This document shows, piece by piece, positions 1 through 9,103 of a stretch of 64,000 nucleotides of DNA (within the stretch, counting starts at the first letter, position 1; every line of letters starts with the position of its first letter). Under the pieces are notes generated by a model that was not told the DNA's origin, made no database searches, and worked only from the letters and a program-made list of their open reading frames with translations. The stretch lies in contig UQBY01000001.1 of assembly GCA_900539375.1 (NCBI GenBank), forward strand, positions 62,001 through 126,000, read 5' to 3'. The stretch comes from an uncultured Clostridium sp. GTDB lineage: Bacteria; Bacillota; Clostridia; Clostridiales; Clostridiaceae. The translations under genes were made by a program, and so were the position numbers.

Positions 1-581
1 ATAAGAATTTAGATTATATAAAAACCTATCCACCTCATGAAAATCTAGGAAAAAATATTTATGAAATTATGCCAAAGTGTAGTAATAAAAGTATTGAAGA
101 GGATTTAAAAAAGCTTATTTTAGATTTTAACCTTTATCCTTGGGGAGAAAGCAAAAAACAAAAAATACCTAGTTTTTATGCAATACATAAATTAAAGGGA
201 GCTGTTGTATGTAAAACAGAAATTGTAAAAGGTATTGGAATGGCTATGGGAATGTATTGTCCTAAAATAGATAAAGTAACTTCAGATATAGATACAAATT
301 TAAAAAATAAAAGAGATTGTGCCTTAAAACTTATTAAAGATTATGATTTTGTTCTTCTTCATATAAATGGAGCTGATGAAGCAGGTCATAGAAAAAACAA
401 AAAAGAAAAAGAAGAATTTATTAAAAGGATAGATAGAGAAGTTATAAAATTTTTAAAAGAAAAAGATTTTAATTTAATAGTTACTTCAGACCATGGTACA
501 AGCTGTGAAAGTGGAAAACATATAAATGGATTAGTAAATTTTTATATGACAAATAAGGAGGGGGAAAAATGGCTAAGGTAA
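1..581 (+). CDS. ApgM/ThrB2-like phosphomutase or phosphatase, C-terminal part (5' end outside window)
   Basis: The frame is open to the window edge (first full codon at base 3), so only the C-terminal ~190 residues are visible. The phrase KTYPPHENLGKNI and the metal-site motifs HINGADEAGH and TSDHGTSCESGKH are typical of the archaeal-type cofactor-independent phosphoglycerate mutase family in the alkaline phosphatase superfamily. Members found in B12 clusters are thought to act on small phosphate esters (alpha-ribazole phosphate or an amino-acid phosphate) rather than in glycolysis. The last 13 bases overlap cobQ, so translation is probably coupled. The exact substrate cannot be read from sequence, and a histidine phosphatase CobC candidate lies at the other end of the operon. 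Confidence 0.8.
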   Translation, partial: KNLDYIKTYPPHENLGKNIYEIMPKCSNKSIEEDLKKLILDFNLYPWGESKKQKIPSFYAIHKLKGAVVCKTEIVKGIGMAMGMYCPKIDKVTSDIDTNLKNKRDCALKLIKDYDFVLLHINGADEAGHRKNKKEKEEFIKRIDREVIKFLKEKDFNLIVTSDHGTSCESGKHINGLVNFYMTNKEGEKWLR

Positions 582-2017
582 TAATGATACAAGGAACAGC
601 ATCAAATGCAGGAAAAAGTATTTTAGTAGCTGGGTTATGTAGAATATTTAAACAGGATGGATATAAGGTAGCACCTTTTAAATCTCAAAATATGGCATTA
701 AATTCTTTTATAACTGAAGAAGGTTTTGAAATGGGAAGAGCTCAAGTTATGCAGGCAGAAGCTTGTAAAATAAAACCTAAGGTTGAAATGAATCCTATAT
801 TATTAAAGCCTACAAGTGATAAAGGCTCTCAGGTTATAGTTAATGGAAAAGTTTATAAAGATATGTCTGCAAAGGATTATTATAAGGAAAAGTCAAAACT
901 TAAACCTGAAATTATGAAGGCTTTTAATAAGCTTTCAAAGGAATATGACATAATAGTAATAGAAGGGGCAGGAAGTCCAGCTGAAATTAATTTAAAAAAA
1001 GATGATTTAGTTAATATGGGGATGGCAAAAATGGCAAATTCTCCAGTTTTAATTGTAGGAGATATTGATAGAGGAGGAGTTTTTGCATCCCTTGCAGGAA
1101 CAATGCTTTTATTAGATGAAGATGAAAAAGCTATGGTAAAGGGCACTATAATAAATAAATTTCGTGGAGATGTAAAAATACTAGAGCCAGGTTTAAAAAT
1201 GCTTGAAGATATTATAAAAGTACCAGTAGTTGGGGTTGTTCCTTATTTAAATGTTAATATAGATGAGGAAGATAGTTTAACTGATAAATTTAATAATAAA
1301 AGTTCAGGCTCATTAATAGATATAGCTGTTATAAGACTTCCTAGAATATCAAATTTTACAGATTTTAATCCTTTAGAATATATAAATGGTGTAAAGGTTA
1401 GATATGTAGCTTCCACAAAGGAATTAAAAAATCCTGATTTAATAATAATTCCAGGAACTAAAAATACAATTTCAGATTTAAAATGGCTTAGAGAAAGTGG
1501 TTTAGAATCTTCTATAATGAAACATGTTTCAAAGAATAAACCTTTAATTGGAATCTGTGGAGGCTATCAAATCCTTGGAAAATATTTAAAAGACCCTTAT
1601 AACATAGAAGAGGGGGGAGAAATTAAGGGTTTAGGACTTTTAGATTCAGAAACAGTATTTGAAAAGGAAAAGACAACAGTAAGAGTAAAGGGAAATTTAG
1701 AAAAGGTAGATGGAATTTTTAAAAATCTTTCAAATAAGGAATATGAAGGTTATGAAATTCATATGGGGTTAACTACTAATAATAAAAACCTTGTTAACAA
1801 TAAAAATGTATATGGAACTTATATACATGGAATATTTGATAAAGAAGAAATAACAAAGATAATAATAGAAGAACTTTTGAAGAAAAAGGGATTAAGTACA
1901 GAAAATCTTAAAGCTTTTAATATGGAAGAATATAAAGAAACTCAATATGATATTTTAGCACAAGAAGTAAGAAAGGCTTTAGATATAGATTATATATATA
2001 AAATAATGGGATTATAA
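569..2017 (+). CDS. cobQ: Cobyric acid synthase CobQ/CbiP
   Basis: 482 residues, full length. It uses glutamine and ATP to amidate side chains b, d, e and g of adenosylcobyrinic acid a,c-diamide. The N-terminal dethiobiotin-synthetase-like ATPase domain carries the P-loop GTASNAGKS (residues 9-17). The C-terminal type 3 glutamine amidotransferase has the nucleophile C330 in GICGGYQ and H420 in YIHGIFD. The ATG follows a GGAGGGGG ribosome site that sits inside the end of the upstream gene. It is the second gene visible in the B12 operon. Confidence 0.95.
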   Translation: MAKVIMIQGTASNAGKSILVAGLCRIFKQDGYKVAPFKSQNMALNSFITEEGFEMGRAQVMQAEACKIKPKVEMNPILLKPTSDKGSQVIVNGKVYKDMSAKDYYKEKSKLKPEIMKAFNKLSKEYDIIVIEGAGSPAEINLKKDDLVNMGMAKMANSPVLIVGDIDRGGVFASLAGTMLLLDEDEKAMVKGTIINKFRGDVKILEPGLKMLEDIIKVPVVGVVPYLNVNIDEEDSLTDKFNNKSSGSLIDIAVIRLPRISNFTDFNPLEYINGVKVRYVASTKELKNPDLIIIPGTKNTISDLKWLRESGLESSIMKHVSKNKPLIGICGGYQILGKYLKDPYNIEEGGEIKGLGLLDSETVFEKEKTTVRVKGNLEKVDGIFKNLSNKEYEGYEIHMGLTTNNKNLVNNKNVYGTYIHGIFDKEEITKIIIEELLKKKGLSTENLKAFNMEEYKETQYDILAQEVRKALDIDYIYKIMGL

Positions 2018-2026
2018 GGTGAAAAA

Positions 2027-2656
2027 ATGAAAATTGAAAAGATAAAACCAGAGGAAATAGAAAAACGTAGTTTTGAAATAATTACAGAAATATTAGGAGA
2101 TAAAAAATTAGCTCCTGAAAATGAAAAAGTAATAAAAAGAGTTATACATACTTCAGCAGATTTTGAATATGCAGATAATTTATATTTTTCAGAGAATATA
2201 GTAAAAAAGCTTGTTAATGCAATAAAAGGGGGAGCTTGTATTGTTACAGATACTCAAATGGTTAAAGCTGGTATAAACAAAAAAACATTAGCTAAATTTA
2301 ATGGAGAAGTATTTTGCTTTATAGGGGATGAAGATGTTTCTAAAAAGGCAAAGGAAAAGGGAGTAACAAGGTCAATTGTAAGTATGGAAAAAGCTTGTAC
2401 AATCGATAAAAAGCTTATTTTTGCCATAGGAAATGCTCCAACTGCATTAATAAGAATAACAGAACTTATTAAAGAAGGAAAAGTAAAACCAGAGGGTGTA
2501 ATAGGGGTGCCAGTAGGTTTTGTAAATGTGGTAGCTTCAAAGGAAATGATGATAGAAAGTAATGAGCCTTGTATAGTGGCAAGAGGAAGAAAGGGTGGAA
2601 GTAATATAGCTGCTGCCATTTGTAATGCCTTAATTTATATGGCAGATGGAAGATAA
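2027..2656 (+). CDS. cbiC: Cobalt-precorrin-8 methylmutase CbiC
   Basis: 209 residues, the normal size. It moves the C11 methyl to C12 to give cobyrinic acid. The signature IHTSADFEYADNL holds the catalytic histidine (H41), followed by GGACIVTDTQMV and the glycine-rich GNAPTAL and GVPVGFVN loops of the family. It lies 9 bases after cobQ with a GGTGAA ribosome site, clearly in the same transcript. Confidence 0.95.
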   Translation: MKIEKIKPEEIEKRSFEIITEILGDKKLAPENEKVIKRVIHTSADFEYADNLYFSENIVKKLVNAIKGGACIVTDTQMVKAGINKKTLAKFNGEVFCFIGDEDVSKKAKEKGVTRSIVSMEKACTIDKKLIFAIGNAPTALIRITELIKEGKVKPEGVIGVPVGFVNVVASKEMMIESNEPCIVARGRKGGSNIAAAICNALIYMADGR

Positions 2657-2673
2657 GAATTTAAGGTGATTAT

Positions 2674-3840
2674 ATGAATAAAAAGGATTTAGAAAAGGAA
2701 AATTTTATAGATTCTAAAGAGAATATGTATATATATAAAAATCATAAAAAGCTTAGATTTGGCTATACAACAGGCTCTTGTGCAGCAGCAGCTTCTAAGG
2801 CTTCTATAATAATGCTTTTAAGTAAAAAACCTATTAAAAAAATTCAGATTATGACTCCTAAAAAAATACTTTTAAATCTTAATGTTTTAGATATAAGTTT
2901 TGGAGAGGATTTTGTAAAGTGTGCTATAAAAAAAGATAGTGGGGATGACCCAGATGTAACAAATGGAATACTTGTATATTCAAAGGTTCAGTTTTCAAAG
3001 GATAAAGATATTATAATTGATGGTGGAATTGGAGTTGGAAGAGTTACAAAAGATGGACTTCAATGTAAAAAAGGAAGTGCTGCAATTAATAAAGTCCCTA
3101 GAGAAATGATTTATAAAGAATTAAAAAATATATGTGAAGAATTTGAATATAAAGAGGGGCTTTATGTTGAAATATCAATACCAGAGGGAGTAGAAATTGC
3201 TAAAAAAACCTTTAATCCAAGGCTTGGAATAGAAGGGGGAATTTCTATTTTAGGAACAAGTGGAATTATAGAACCTATGAGTGAGAAAGCACTTATTGAC
3301 ACTATAAAGTTGGAAATGAAGCAACTAAAAGTAAATGGAGCAGAGTATTTTTTAATAACTCCTGGAAATTATGGAGAAAGTTTTTCAAGAGAAAATATGG
3401 AGATAAATATAGAAAATTCCTTAAAATGTAGTAATTTTGTTGGAGAAACCTTAGATTATGCTTGTGAGCTAGGAATAAAAGGCATTTTATTTATTGCTCA
3501 TATAGGAAAGTTTATAAAGGTTGCAGGTGGAATTATGAATACTCATTCTAAAAATGCAGATTGCAGAATGGAAATTTTAGCAGCCCATGCTGGAATTTGT
3601 GGGGCAAATTCAAAAATCATTAAAGCTATAATGAATTGTATAACAACAGATGAGGCAATAGAAATATTAGAAAAAGAAGGATTAAAGGATGAAACAATGA
3701 AGTCAATTAGTAAAAAAATAGACTTTTATTTAAAAAATAGAATAAGAAATGAATTTTTAGTTGGAGCAGTTGTATTTTCAAATAAATATGGAATACTTTG
3801 TGAAACAGAAGATGTTAAAGAATTAATAATTAACTTATAG
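2674..3840 (+). CDS. cbiD: Cobalt-precorrin-5B C1-methyltransferase CbiD
   Basis: 388 residues, usual length. CbiD methylates C1 during anaerobic ring contraction. The hallmark FGYTTGSCAAAASKA is at residues ~29-43, and the DDPDVTNG, GGIGVGRVTKDGL and TPGNYGE blocks follow. CbiD is specific to the early-cobalt (oxygen-independent) route, so this gene fixes the pathway type. Spacing to cbiC is 17 bases. Confidence 0.95.
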   Translation: MNKKDLEKENFIDSKENMYIYKNHKKLRFGYTTGSCAAAASKASIIMLLSKKPIKKIQIMTPKKILLNLNVLDISFGEDFVKCAIKKDSGDDPDVTNGILVYSKVQFSKDKDIIIDGGIGVGRVTKDGLQCKKGSAAINKVPREMIYKELKNICEEFEYKEGLYVEISIPEGVEIAKKTFNPRLGIEGGISILGTSGIIEPMSEKALIDTIKLEMKQLKVNGAEYFLITPGNYGESFSRENMEINIENSLKCSNFVGETLDYACELGIKGILFIAHIGKFIKVAGGIMNTHSKNADCRMEILAAHAGICGANSKIIKAIMNCITTDEAIEILEKEGLKDETMKSISKKIDFYLKNRIRNEFLVGAVVFSNKYGILCETEDVKELIINL

Positions 3841-3858
3841 ATAAAAGGGAGGAAAAAA

Positions 3859-4542
3859 ATGAAGGGAAGATTATATGGGGTAGGAGTTGGGCCAGGAGAC
3901 CCAGAACTTTTAACTCTTAAGGCAGTAAGATTAATTAAAGAATGTGAAGTAGTAGCAATTCCAGCTAACTCAAAGGAAAAATGTGTAGCTTATAAAATAG
4001 CATCTCAAGTTATTGAAAATATTGATGATAAAGAATTTTTATATGTACATATGCCTATGACAAAGGATGAAAATTTATTAAAGGAAAGTCATAATAAAGC
4101 CTCAGAACAAATAGCTAACATTTTAGATAGTGGAAAAAGTGTAGCCTTTTTAACTTTAGGTGACCCTAGCATTTATTCAACTTATATTTATATTCATAAG
4201 CTTTTATTAAATAGAGGATATGAAACAGAGATAATAAGTGGAATACCTTCTTTTTGCGCTGCTTCTGCAAAAATAAATGAAGGCTTAGTTGAAAAATCAG
4301 AAGAACTTCATATAATTCCTGCTTCTTATGAAATTAAAGAGGCTTTAAAACTTAAAGGAACTAAGGTTTTTATGAAAAGTGGAAAGAAAATAGGTGAAGT
4401 TAAAAAAGCAATAAAAGAAAATAAAAATAGAGCTATTATGGTTGAAAATTGTGGTATGGAAAATGAAAAAGTATATAAAAATCTTGAAGATGTAAAAGAA
4501 AATGCAAGTTATTATTCTTTAATAATAGTAAAGGGGGAGTAA
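3859..4542 (+). CDS. cbiL: Cobalt-factor II C20-methyltransferase CbiL
   Basis: 227 residues. An SAM-dependent tetrapyrrole methylase with the N-terminal GVGVGPGDPELLTLKA loop and the LGDPSIYSTY motif, both typical of the C20 methylase (CbiL/CobI). It has a good AAGGGAGG ribosome site. It works directly after cobalt insertion. No cobalt chelatase (CbiK/CbiX) is in the window; it is presumably upstream of base 1 or elsewhere. Confidence 0.93.
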   Translation: MKGRLYGVGVGPGDPELLTLKAVRLIKECEVVAIPANSKEKCVAYKIASQVIENIDDKEFLYVHMPMTKDENLLKESHNKASEQIANILDSGKSVAFLTLGDPSIYSTYIYIHKLLLNRGYETEIISGIPSFCAASAKINEGLVEKSEELHIIPASYEIKEALKLKGTKVFMKSGKKIGEVKKAIKENKNRAIMVENCGMENEKVYKNLEDVKENASYYSLIIVKGE

Positions 4543-4548
4543 AATTTT

Positions 4549-5307
4549 ATGGTTAATTTTGTTGGAGCAGGCTCTGGAGCTAAAGACTTAATAACAGTAA
4601 GAGGAAAAAATCTTATTGAAGAAGCTGATGTTATTATATATGCAGGTTCTTTAGTTAATCCTGAACTTCTTCAGTATAAAAAAGAAGAATGTATTGTTTA
4701 TAACAGTGCAAAAATGACTTTAGAAGAAGTTATAGATGTTATTAAAAAATCAGAAAAAGAAAATAAAAATACAGTTCGTCTTCATACAGGAGACCCTTGT
4801 CTTTATGGTGCCATAAAAGAGCAAATGGATATTTTAGATAAAGAGAAAATAAAATATGAATATTGCCCAGGAGTAAGCTCTTTTTGTGGAGTAGCCTCTA
4901 GCTTAAAGGCAGAATATACTCTTCCTAATATATCTCAAAGTGTTATTATAACAAGAATGGCAGGAAAAACTAAAGTGCCAGAAAAAGAGGATATAGAAAA
5001 GTTAGCATCTCATAATGCAACAATGGTAATATTTTTAAGTACAGGACTGTTAGAAGAATTAGAAAAAAAGCTTATTAAAGGTGGATATAAAGAAAATACT
5101 AAAGCTGCTATAGTTTATAAAGCAACTTGGGAGGATGAAAAGGTAGTAAGGTGTACAGTAAGTACCTTATTTGAATCTGCTAGAAAAAATAATATAACTA
5201 AAACAGCTCTTATAGTAGTTGGAGATGTATTAGAAGGTAGTGAATATAATCGCTCAGAATTATATAATCCATTTTTTACAACAGAGTTTAGAAATGGCAT
5301 AGAATAA
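4549..5307 (+). CDS. cbiF: Cobalt-precorrin-4 C11-methyltransferase CbiF
   Basis: 252 residues. The tetrapyrrole methylase fold is shown by FVGAGSGAKDLITVRG and RLHTGDPCLYGAIKEQ. The phrases DVIIYAGSLVNPELL and YCPGVSSFCGVASSL are diagnostic of CbiF/CobM. It starts 6 bases after cbiL, and its ribosome site (GGGGGAG) lies at the cbiL stop codon. Confidence 0.94.
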   Translation: MVNFVGAGSGAKDLITVRGKNLIEEADVIIYAGSLVNPELLQYKKEECIVYNSAKMTLEEVIDVIKKSEKENKNTVRLHTGDPCLYGAIKEQMDILDKEKIKYEYCPGVSSFCGVASSLKAEYTLPNISQSVIITRMAGKTKVPEKEDIEKLASHNATMVIFLSTGLLEELEKKLIKGGYKENTKAAIVYKATWEDEKVVRCTVSTLFESARKNNITKTALIVVGDVLEGSEYNRSELYNPFFTTEFRNGIE

Positions 5308-5321
5308 GGAGGAATTTTTAT

Positions 5322-6404
5322 TTGAAAATTTCTATAGTTAGCTTTACAAATAATGGAGCTATACTTAATAAAAAAGTAAATAATGAACTTGAAAAGTTAG
5401 GATATATATGTAAGTCTTATAGTATTTCAAGGTTTTCAAAAAGGTATAATTTAAATAAAATAGAGCCTTCTTTAAAAGAATGGACTAAAAAGCATTTTAA
5501 AGAAGAGGATGCTTTAATTTTTATAAGTGCTTCTGGCATTGCAGTAAGGGCTATAGCACCTTTTGTTAAAGATAAAAAAACAGACCCTGCAGTTATTGTT
5601 ATAGATGAATTAGGAAGGTTTGTTATTCCTCTTTTATCAGGACATATAGGAGGAGCTAATGAGCTTTCTAAGAAAATTTCTAAATTTACAAATTCTATAG
5701 AAGTTATAACAACTGCTACAGATATAAATAATAAATTCGCAGTAGATGTTTTTGCTAAAAACAATAATTTATATATTTCTAATATGACTATTGCAAAGGA
5801 AATATCAAGTAAAATATTAGAGGGAGAAAAAATAGGCTTTTTAAGTGATTTTAACTTTAAAGGAAATATTCCCTCTGAACTTGTTAAAAAAAATATAGAG
5901 AATATTGTAGAAGAAGAAAAGAAAAAAGTTTCAATAAAGAATCCTAAAATAGGAATATATGTTTCCATAAGTGGAAAGGATATATATGAGAAAACATTAA
6001 ATTTAATTCCTAAGATTGTAACTATTGGAATTGGATGCAGAAAGGGTACAGATATTAAAAATATAGAAGAACTAGTTTTTAAGGTATTAAAAGAAAATAA
6101 TATATCTATAAATTCAGTTAAAAAAATAAGTAGCATAGATTTAAAAAAAGATGAAGAAGGAATAAAGGAATTTTCTAAAAAATATAACATTCCTTTTAAA
6201 GTTTATTCTAAAAAAGAGTTAGAAAAAGTAGAAGGTAATTTTACAGAATCAGATTTTGTAAAGTCAGTTACAGGAATAAGTAATGTTTGTGAAAGAGCAG
6301 CAATTATAGAAAATAAAAAAGGAAAATTAAAGGTTAAAAAAACTATAGGAAATAAAGTTACATTAGCTTTATATATAGAAAAATGGGGTGGAGTTTTTGA
6401 ATAA
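5322..6404 (+). CDS. cbiG: Cobalt-precorrin-5A hydrolase CbiG
   Basis: 360 residues with a TTG start behind AAGGAGGAATTTTTA. It opens the delta-lactone of cobalt-precorrin-5A and releases acetaldehyde. The central motif runs from FISASGIAVRAIAPF to LSGHIGGANELS (residues ~65-115). The C-terminal CobE-like domain begins at TIGIGCRKGTD (~residue 230). The end overlaps the cbiH start. Confidence 0.93.
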   Translation: MKISIVSFTNNGAILNKKVNNELEKLGYICKSYSISRFSKRYNLNKIEPSLKEWTKKHFKEEDALIFISASGIAVRAIAPFVKDKKTDPAVIVIDELGRFVIPLLSGHIGGANELSKKISKFTNSIEVITTATDINNKFAVDVFAKNNNLYISNMTIAKEISSKILEGEKIGFLSDFNFKGNIPSELVKKNIENIVEEEKKKVSIKNPKIGIYVSISGKDIYEKTLNLIPKIVTIGIGCRKGTDIKNIEELVFKVLKENNISINSVKKISSIDLKKDEEGIKEFSKKYNIPFKVYSKKELEKVEGNFTESDFVKSVTGISNVCERAAIIENKKGKLKVKKTIGNKVTLALYIEKWGGVFE

Positions 6405-7131
6405 AAAATTATATGTAGTTGGAATTGGACCTGGAGAATATGAACAAATGACAATAAAGGCAGTAAAAACATTAGAAAGTAGTGATGTTATAGTAGGTTA
6501 TACTGTTTATGTTCATTTAATAGAAAAGTATTTTAAGGGAAAAGAGTTTTTAACAACTCCAATGAAAAAAGAAGTTGATAGATGTATATTAGCCTTTGAG
6601 GAAGCAGAAAAAGGTAAAAAAGTATCTTTAGTATGTAGTGGAGATTCTGGGGTTTATGGAATGGCAGAAATTGTATTAAGATTATCTTCAAAGTATAAAG
6701 ATGTTGAAGTTGAAATAGTTTCAGGAATAACAGCAGCTTTAAGTGGAGCTTCAGTTTTAGGTGCACCTTTAATACATGATTTTGCAGTTATAAGTTTAAG
6801 TGATTTATTAACTCCTTGGGAAAAAATAGAGAAAAGACTTTTACTAGCTGCAAAATCAGATTTTGTAATATGTCTTTATAATCCTTCAAGTAAAAAAAGA
6901 CAGGATTATTTAAAAAAGGCCTGTGATTTAATTATGAAATTTCAAAAAAAAGATACTATATGTGGCTATGTTAAAAACATAGGAAGAGAGAAAGAAGAGT
7001 ATAAAATTTTAACCTTAGAAGAGTTAAGGGAGAGTTTAGTAGATATGTTTACTACAGTCTTTATAGGAAATTCTCAAACTAAAGAAATAAATGGAAAAAT
7101 GGTAACACCAAGGGGATATAAAAATGTATAA
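6397..7131 (+). CDS. cbiH: Cobalt-factor III C17-methyltransferase (ring contraction) CbiH
   Basis: About 244 residues. N-terminus LYVVGIGPGEYEQMTIKA and the VCSGDSGVYGMA and CLYNPSSKKR motifs identify CbiH/CobJ, which methylates C17 and contracts the ring. I prefer the TTG at 6397 (giving MNKKLYVVGIG), which lies 5 bases after GGGGTGGAG. A GTG at 6388 is in frame but sits inside that ribosome site. It overlaps cbiG by 8 bases. Confidence 0.93.
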   Translation: MNKKLYVVGIGPGEYEQMTIKAVKTLESSDVIVGYTVYVHLIEKYFKGKEFLTTPMKKEVDRCILAFEEAEKGKKVSLVCSGDSGVYGMAEIVLRLSSKYKDVEVEIVSGITAALSGASVLGAPLIHDFAVISLSDLLTPWEKIEKRLLLAAKSDFVICLYNPSSKKRQDYLKKACDLIMKFQKKDTICGYVKNIGREKEEYKILTLEELRESLVDMFTTVFIGNSQTKEINGKMVTPRGYKNV

Positions 7132-9103
7132 ATTACTAATATTTGGTGGTACAACTGAAGGAAGAAAGCTTATAGAGTATCTTAAAGATAAAAATATAAA
7201 AATTTACTTATGTGTTGCAACAGAGTATGGAGAGTCTCTTATTGAAGAAAATGAAAATATAAAAATATCTTCTAAAAGGTTAAATAAAGAAGATATGATA
7301 GAGCTTATAAATAAAGAAAATTTTGATTTAGTAATAGATAGCACTCACCCCTATGCTTTAGAAGTTTCTGAAAATATTTTTTTAGCTTGTAAAGAAACAA
7401 AAAAAGAATATTTAAGGCTTTTAAGAGAAAGTGAAGAGGAAAATAAAGAAGATATTATATATGTAAATTCAGTAAAGGAAGCAGTAGATTTTTTAGAAAA
7501 TACCTATGGAAATATATTAGTTACAACAGGAAGTAAAGAAATATCAAGTTTTACTTGTTTAAAAAATTATAAAGAAAGAGTTTTTGCAAGGGTTTTGTCT
7601 ATTCCAAAGGTAGTTGAAGAATGTTCAAAACTAGGATTTCAAGGAGCTAATTTAATAGCTATGCAAGGGCCTTTTACAGAAGAGTTTAATTATGCTTTAT
7701 TAAAACAGATTAATGGAAAATATTTAGTTACAAAGGAATCTGGAACTTTAGGTGGTTTTAAAGAAAAAATAAATTCTGCAAAAAGAGCAGGGGCAAAGGT
7801 AGTTGTAATTGGAAGACCTAAAAAAGAAAAGGGATTTAGCTTTAATGAAATAATAAATATACTTAAAGTAAAGTTTAATATAAAAAATAAAAAGAAAATA
7901 TATTTAGTTGGAATAGGTATGGGAAATCTTGAAACTATGACTTTAAAGGCAGAGAAAGTAATTAAAACTTGTGACATTATAATTGGTGCTAAGCGTATGG
8001 TAGAAAGTTTAAAAAACTTTAATAAAAAAAGCTTTATTTCTTATAACTATGATGAAATATTAAATTTTATTGAAGAACATAATGAATATGAAAATATTGT
8101 TATTGCTTATTCTGGAGATACTAGTTTTTATAGTGGCTCAAAAAAAATGCTAGAAAAACTAAAAAAATATGATGTAGAAGTAATATGTGGAATATCTTCC
8201 CCTGTTTATTTTGCATCAAAAATAAATAAAAGCTTAGATGATACAAAGCTTATAAGTATGCATGGAAAGGAAGAAAATATTATTTATCATATTTTACATA
8301 ATAAAAAAGTTTTTTCTCTTTTAGGAGGAAAAGATAGTATAAAAACTCTATGTAAAACTCTTATTTTTTATCAATTAGATAATGTTAATTTATATATAGG
8401 ACAAAATCTTTCCTATAAAGAAGAAAAAATATTTAAAGGAAAACCAAAGGATTTTATAAATTCAGAATTTGAAGGATTAACTGTTATATTAATAGAAAAT
8501 GAAAACTTTTCACCTAAAAAAGCTTATATAAATATAAAAGATGAAGAATTTTTACGTGGTGAAGTTCCTATGACTAAAGAAGAAATTAGAAGTCTTTCAA
8601 TATTAAAGCTTGAATTAGATAAAGATTCTATTGTATATGATATTGGTGCAGGAACAGGCTCTGTTTCTATAGAAATGGCTTTAAATGTAGAAAAAGGTAA
8701 GGTATTTTCTATTGAAAAAAATCAAAAAGGAATAGACCTTATTAATGAAAATAAAAAGAAATTTAAAGCAGATAATATAGAAGTTATAAAAGGGGTTGCA
8801 CCAAAGGTTTTAGATTCCCTTTTAAAACCAACTCATGCCTTTATAGGAGGCTCTTCTAGTAAATTAAAAGATATTATTAAAACCCTTTTAGATAAAAATC
8901 CAAAAATAAAGGTGGTTATAAATGCAATAACTTTAGAAACTTTACTAGAGGCTCTTAATTGTATAAAAGAATTTAATGTTAAATCTATAGATATAACTCA
9001 AGTAGTTGTTTCTAAAAATAAAAAATTAGGAAACTATAACTTAATGATAGGTCAAAATCCTATTTATATAATTTCCTTTAAAGGAGAAAATAAAAATGAG
9101 TAG
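7124..9103 (+). CDS. cbiJET: CbiJ-CbiE-CbiT fusion: precorrin-6A reductase + C5,C15-methyltransferase/decarboxylase
   Basis: 659 residues comprising three enzymes. Residues 1-~250 are CbiJ/CobK, the NADH-dependent reductase (LLIFGGTTEGRKL, DSTHPYA, VTTGSKE). Residues ~256-465 are the CbiE methylase (YLVGIGMGNLETMTLKA, AYSGDTSFYSG). Residues ~470-659 are CbiT (FLRGEVPMTKEEIR, then the SAM site YDIGAGTGSVSIE and the GGSSSKLKDII loop). CbiE-CbiT fusion is common (CobL); adding CbiJ in front puts reduction of C18-C19, methylation at C5/C15 and decarboxylation in one chain. It overlaps cbiH and cbiA by 8 bases each. Confidence 0.93.
   Translation: MYKLLIFGGTTEGRKLIEYLKDKNIKIYLCVATEYGESLIEENENIKISSKRLNKEDMIELINKENFDLVIDSTHPYALEVSENIFLACKETKKEYLRLLRESEEENKEDIIYVNSVKEAVDFLENTYGNILVTTGSKEISSFTCLKNYKERVFARVLSIPKVVEECSKLGFQGANLIAMQGPFTEEFNYALLKQINGKYLVTKESGTLGGFKEKINSAKRAGAKVVVIGRPKKEKGFSFNEIINILKVKFNIKNKKKIYLVGIGMGNLETMTLKAEKVIKTCDIIIGAKRMVESLKNFNKKSFISYNYDEILNFIEEHNEYENIVIAYSGDTSFYSGSKKMLEKLKKYDVEVICGISSPVYFASKINKSLDDTKLISMHGKEENIIYHILHNKKVFSLLGGKDSIKTLCKTLIFYQLDNVNLYIGQNLSYKEEKIFKGKPKDFINSEFEGLTVILIENENFSPKKAYINIKDEEFLRGEVPMTKEEIRSLSILKLELDKDSIVYDIGAGTGSVSIEMALNVEKGKVFSIEKNQKGIDLINENKKKFKADNIEVIKGVAPKVLDSLLKPTHAFIGGSSSKLKDIIKTLLDKNPKIKVVINAITLETLLEALNCIKEFNVKSIDITQVVVSKNKKLGNYNLMIGQNPIYIISFKGENKNE

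Noticed and set aside
5417..6190. 257-codon open frame antisense to cbiG
   Set aside because: It arises because AT-rich codons of cbiG lack complementary stops; the sense frame is a clear CbiG and the antisense has no start signal or homology.
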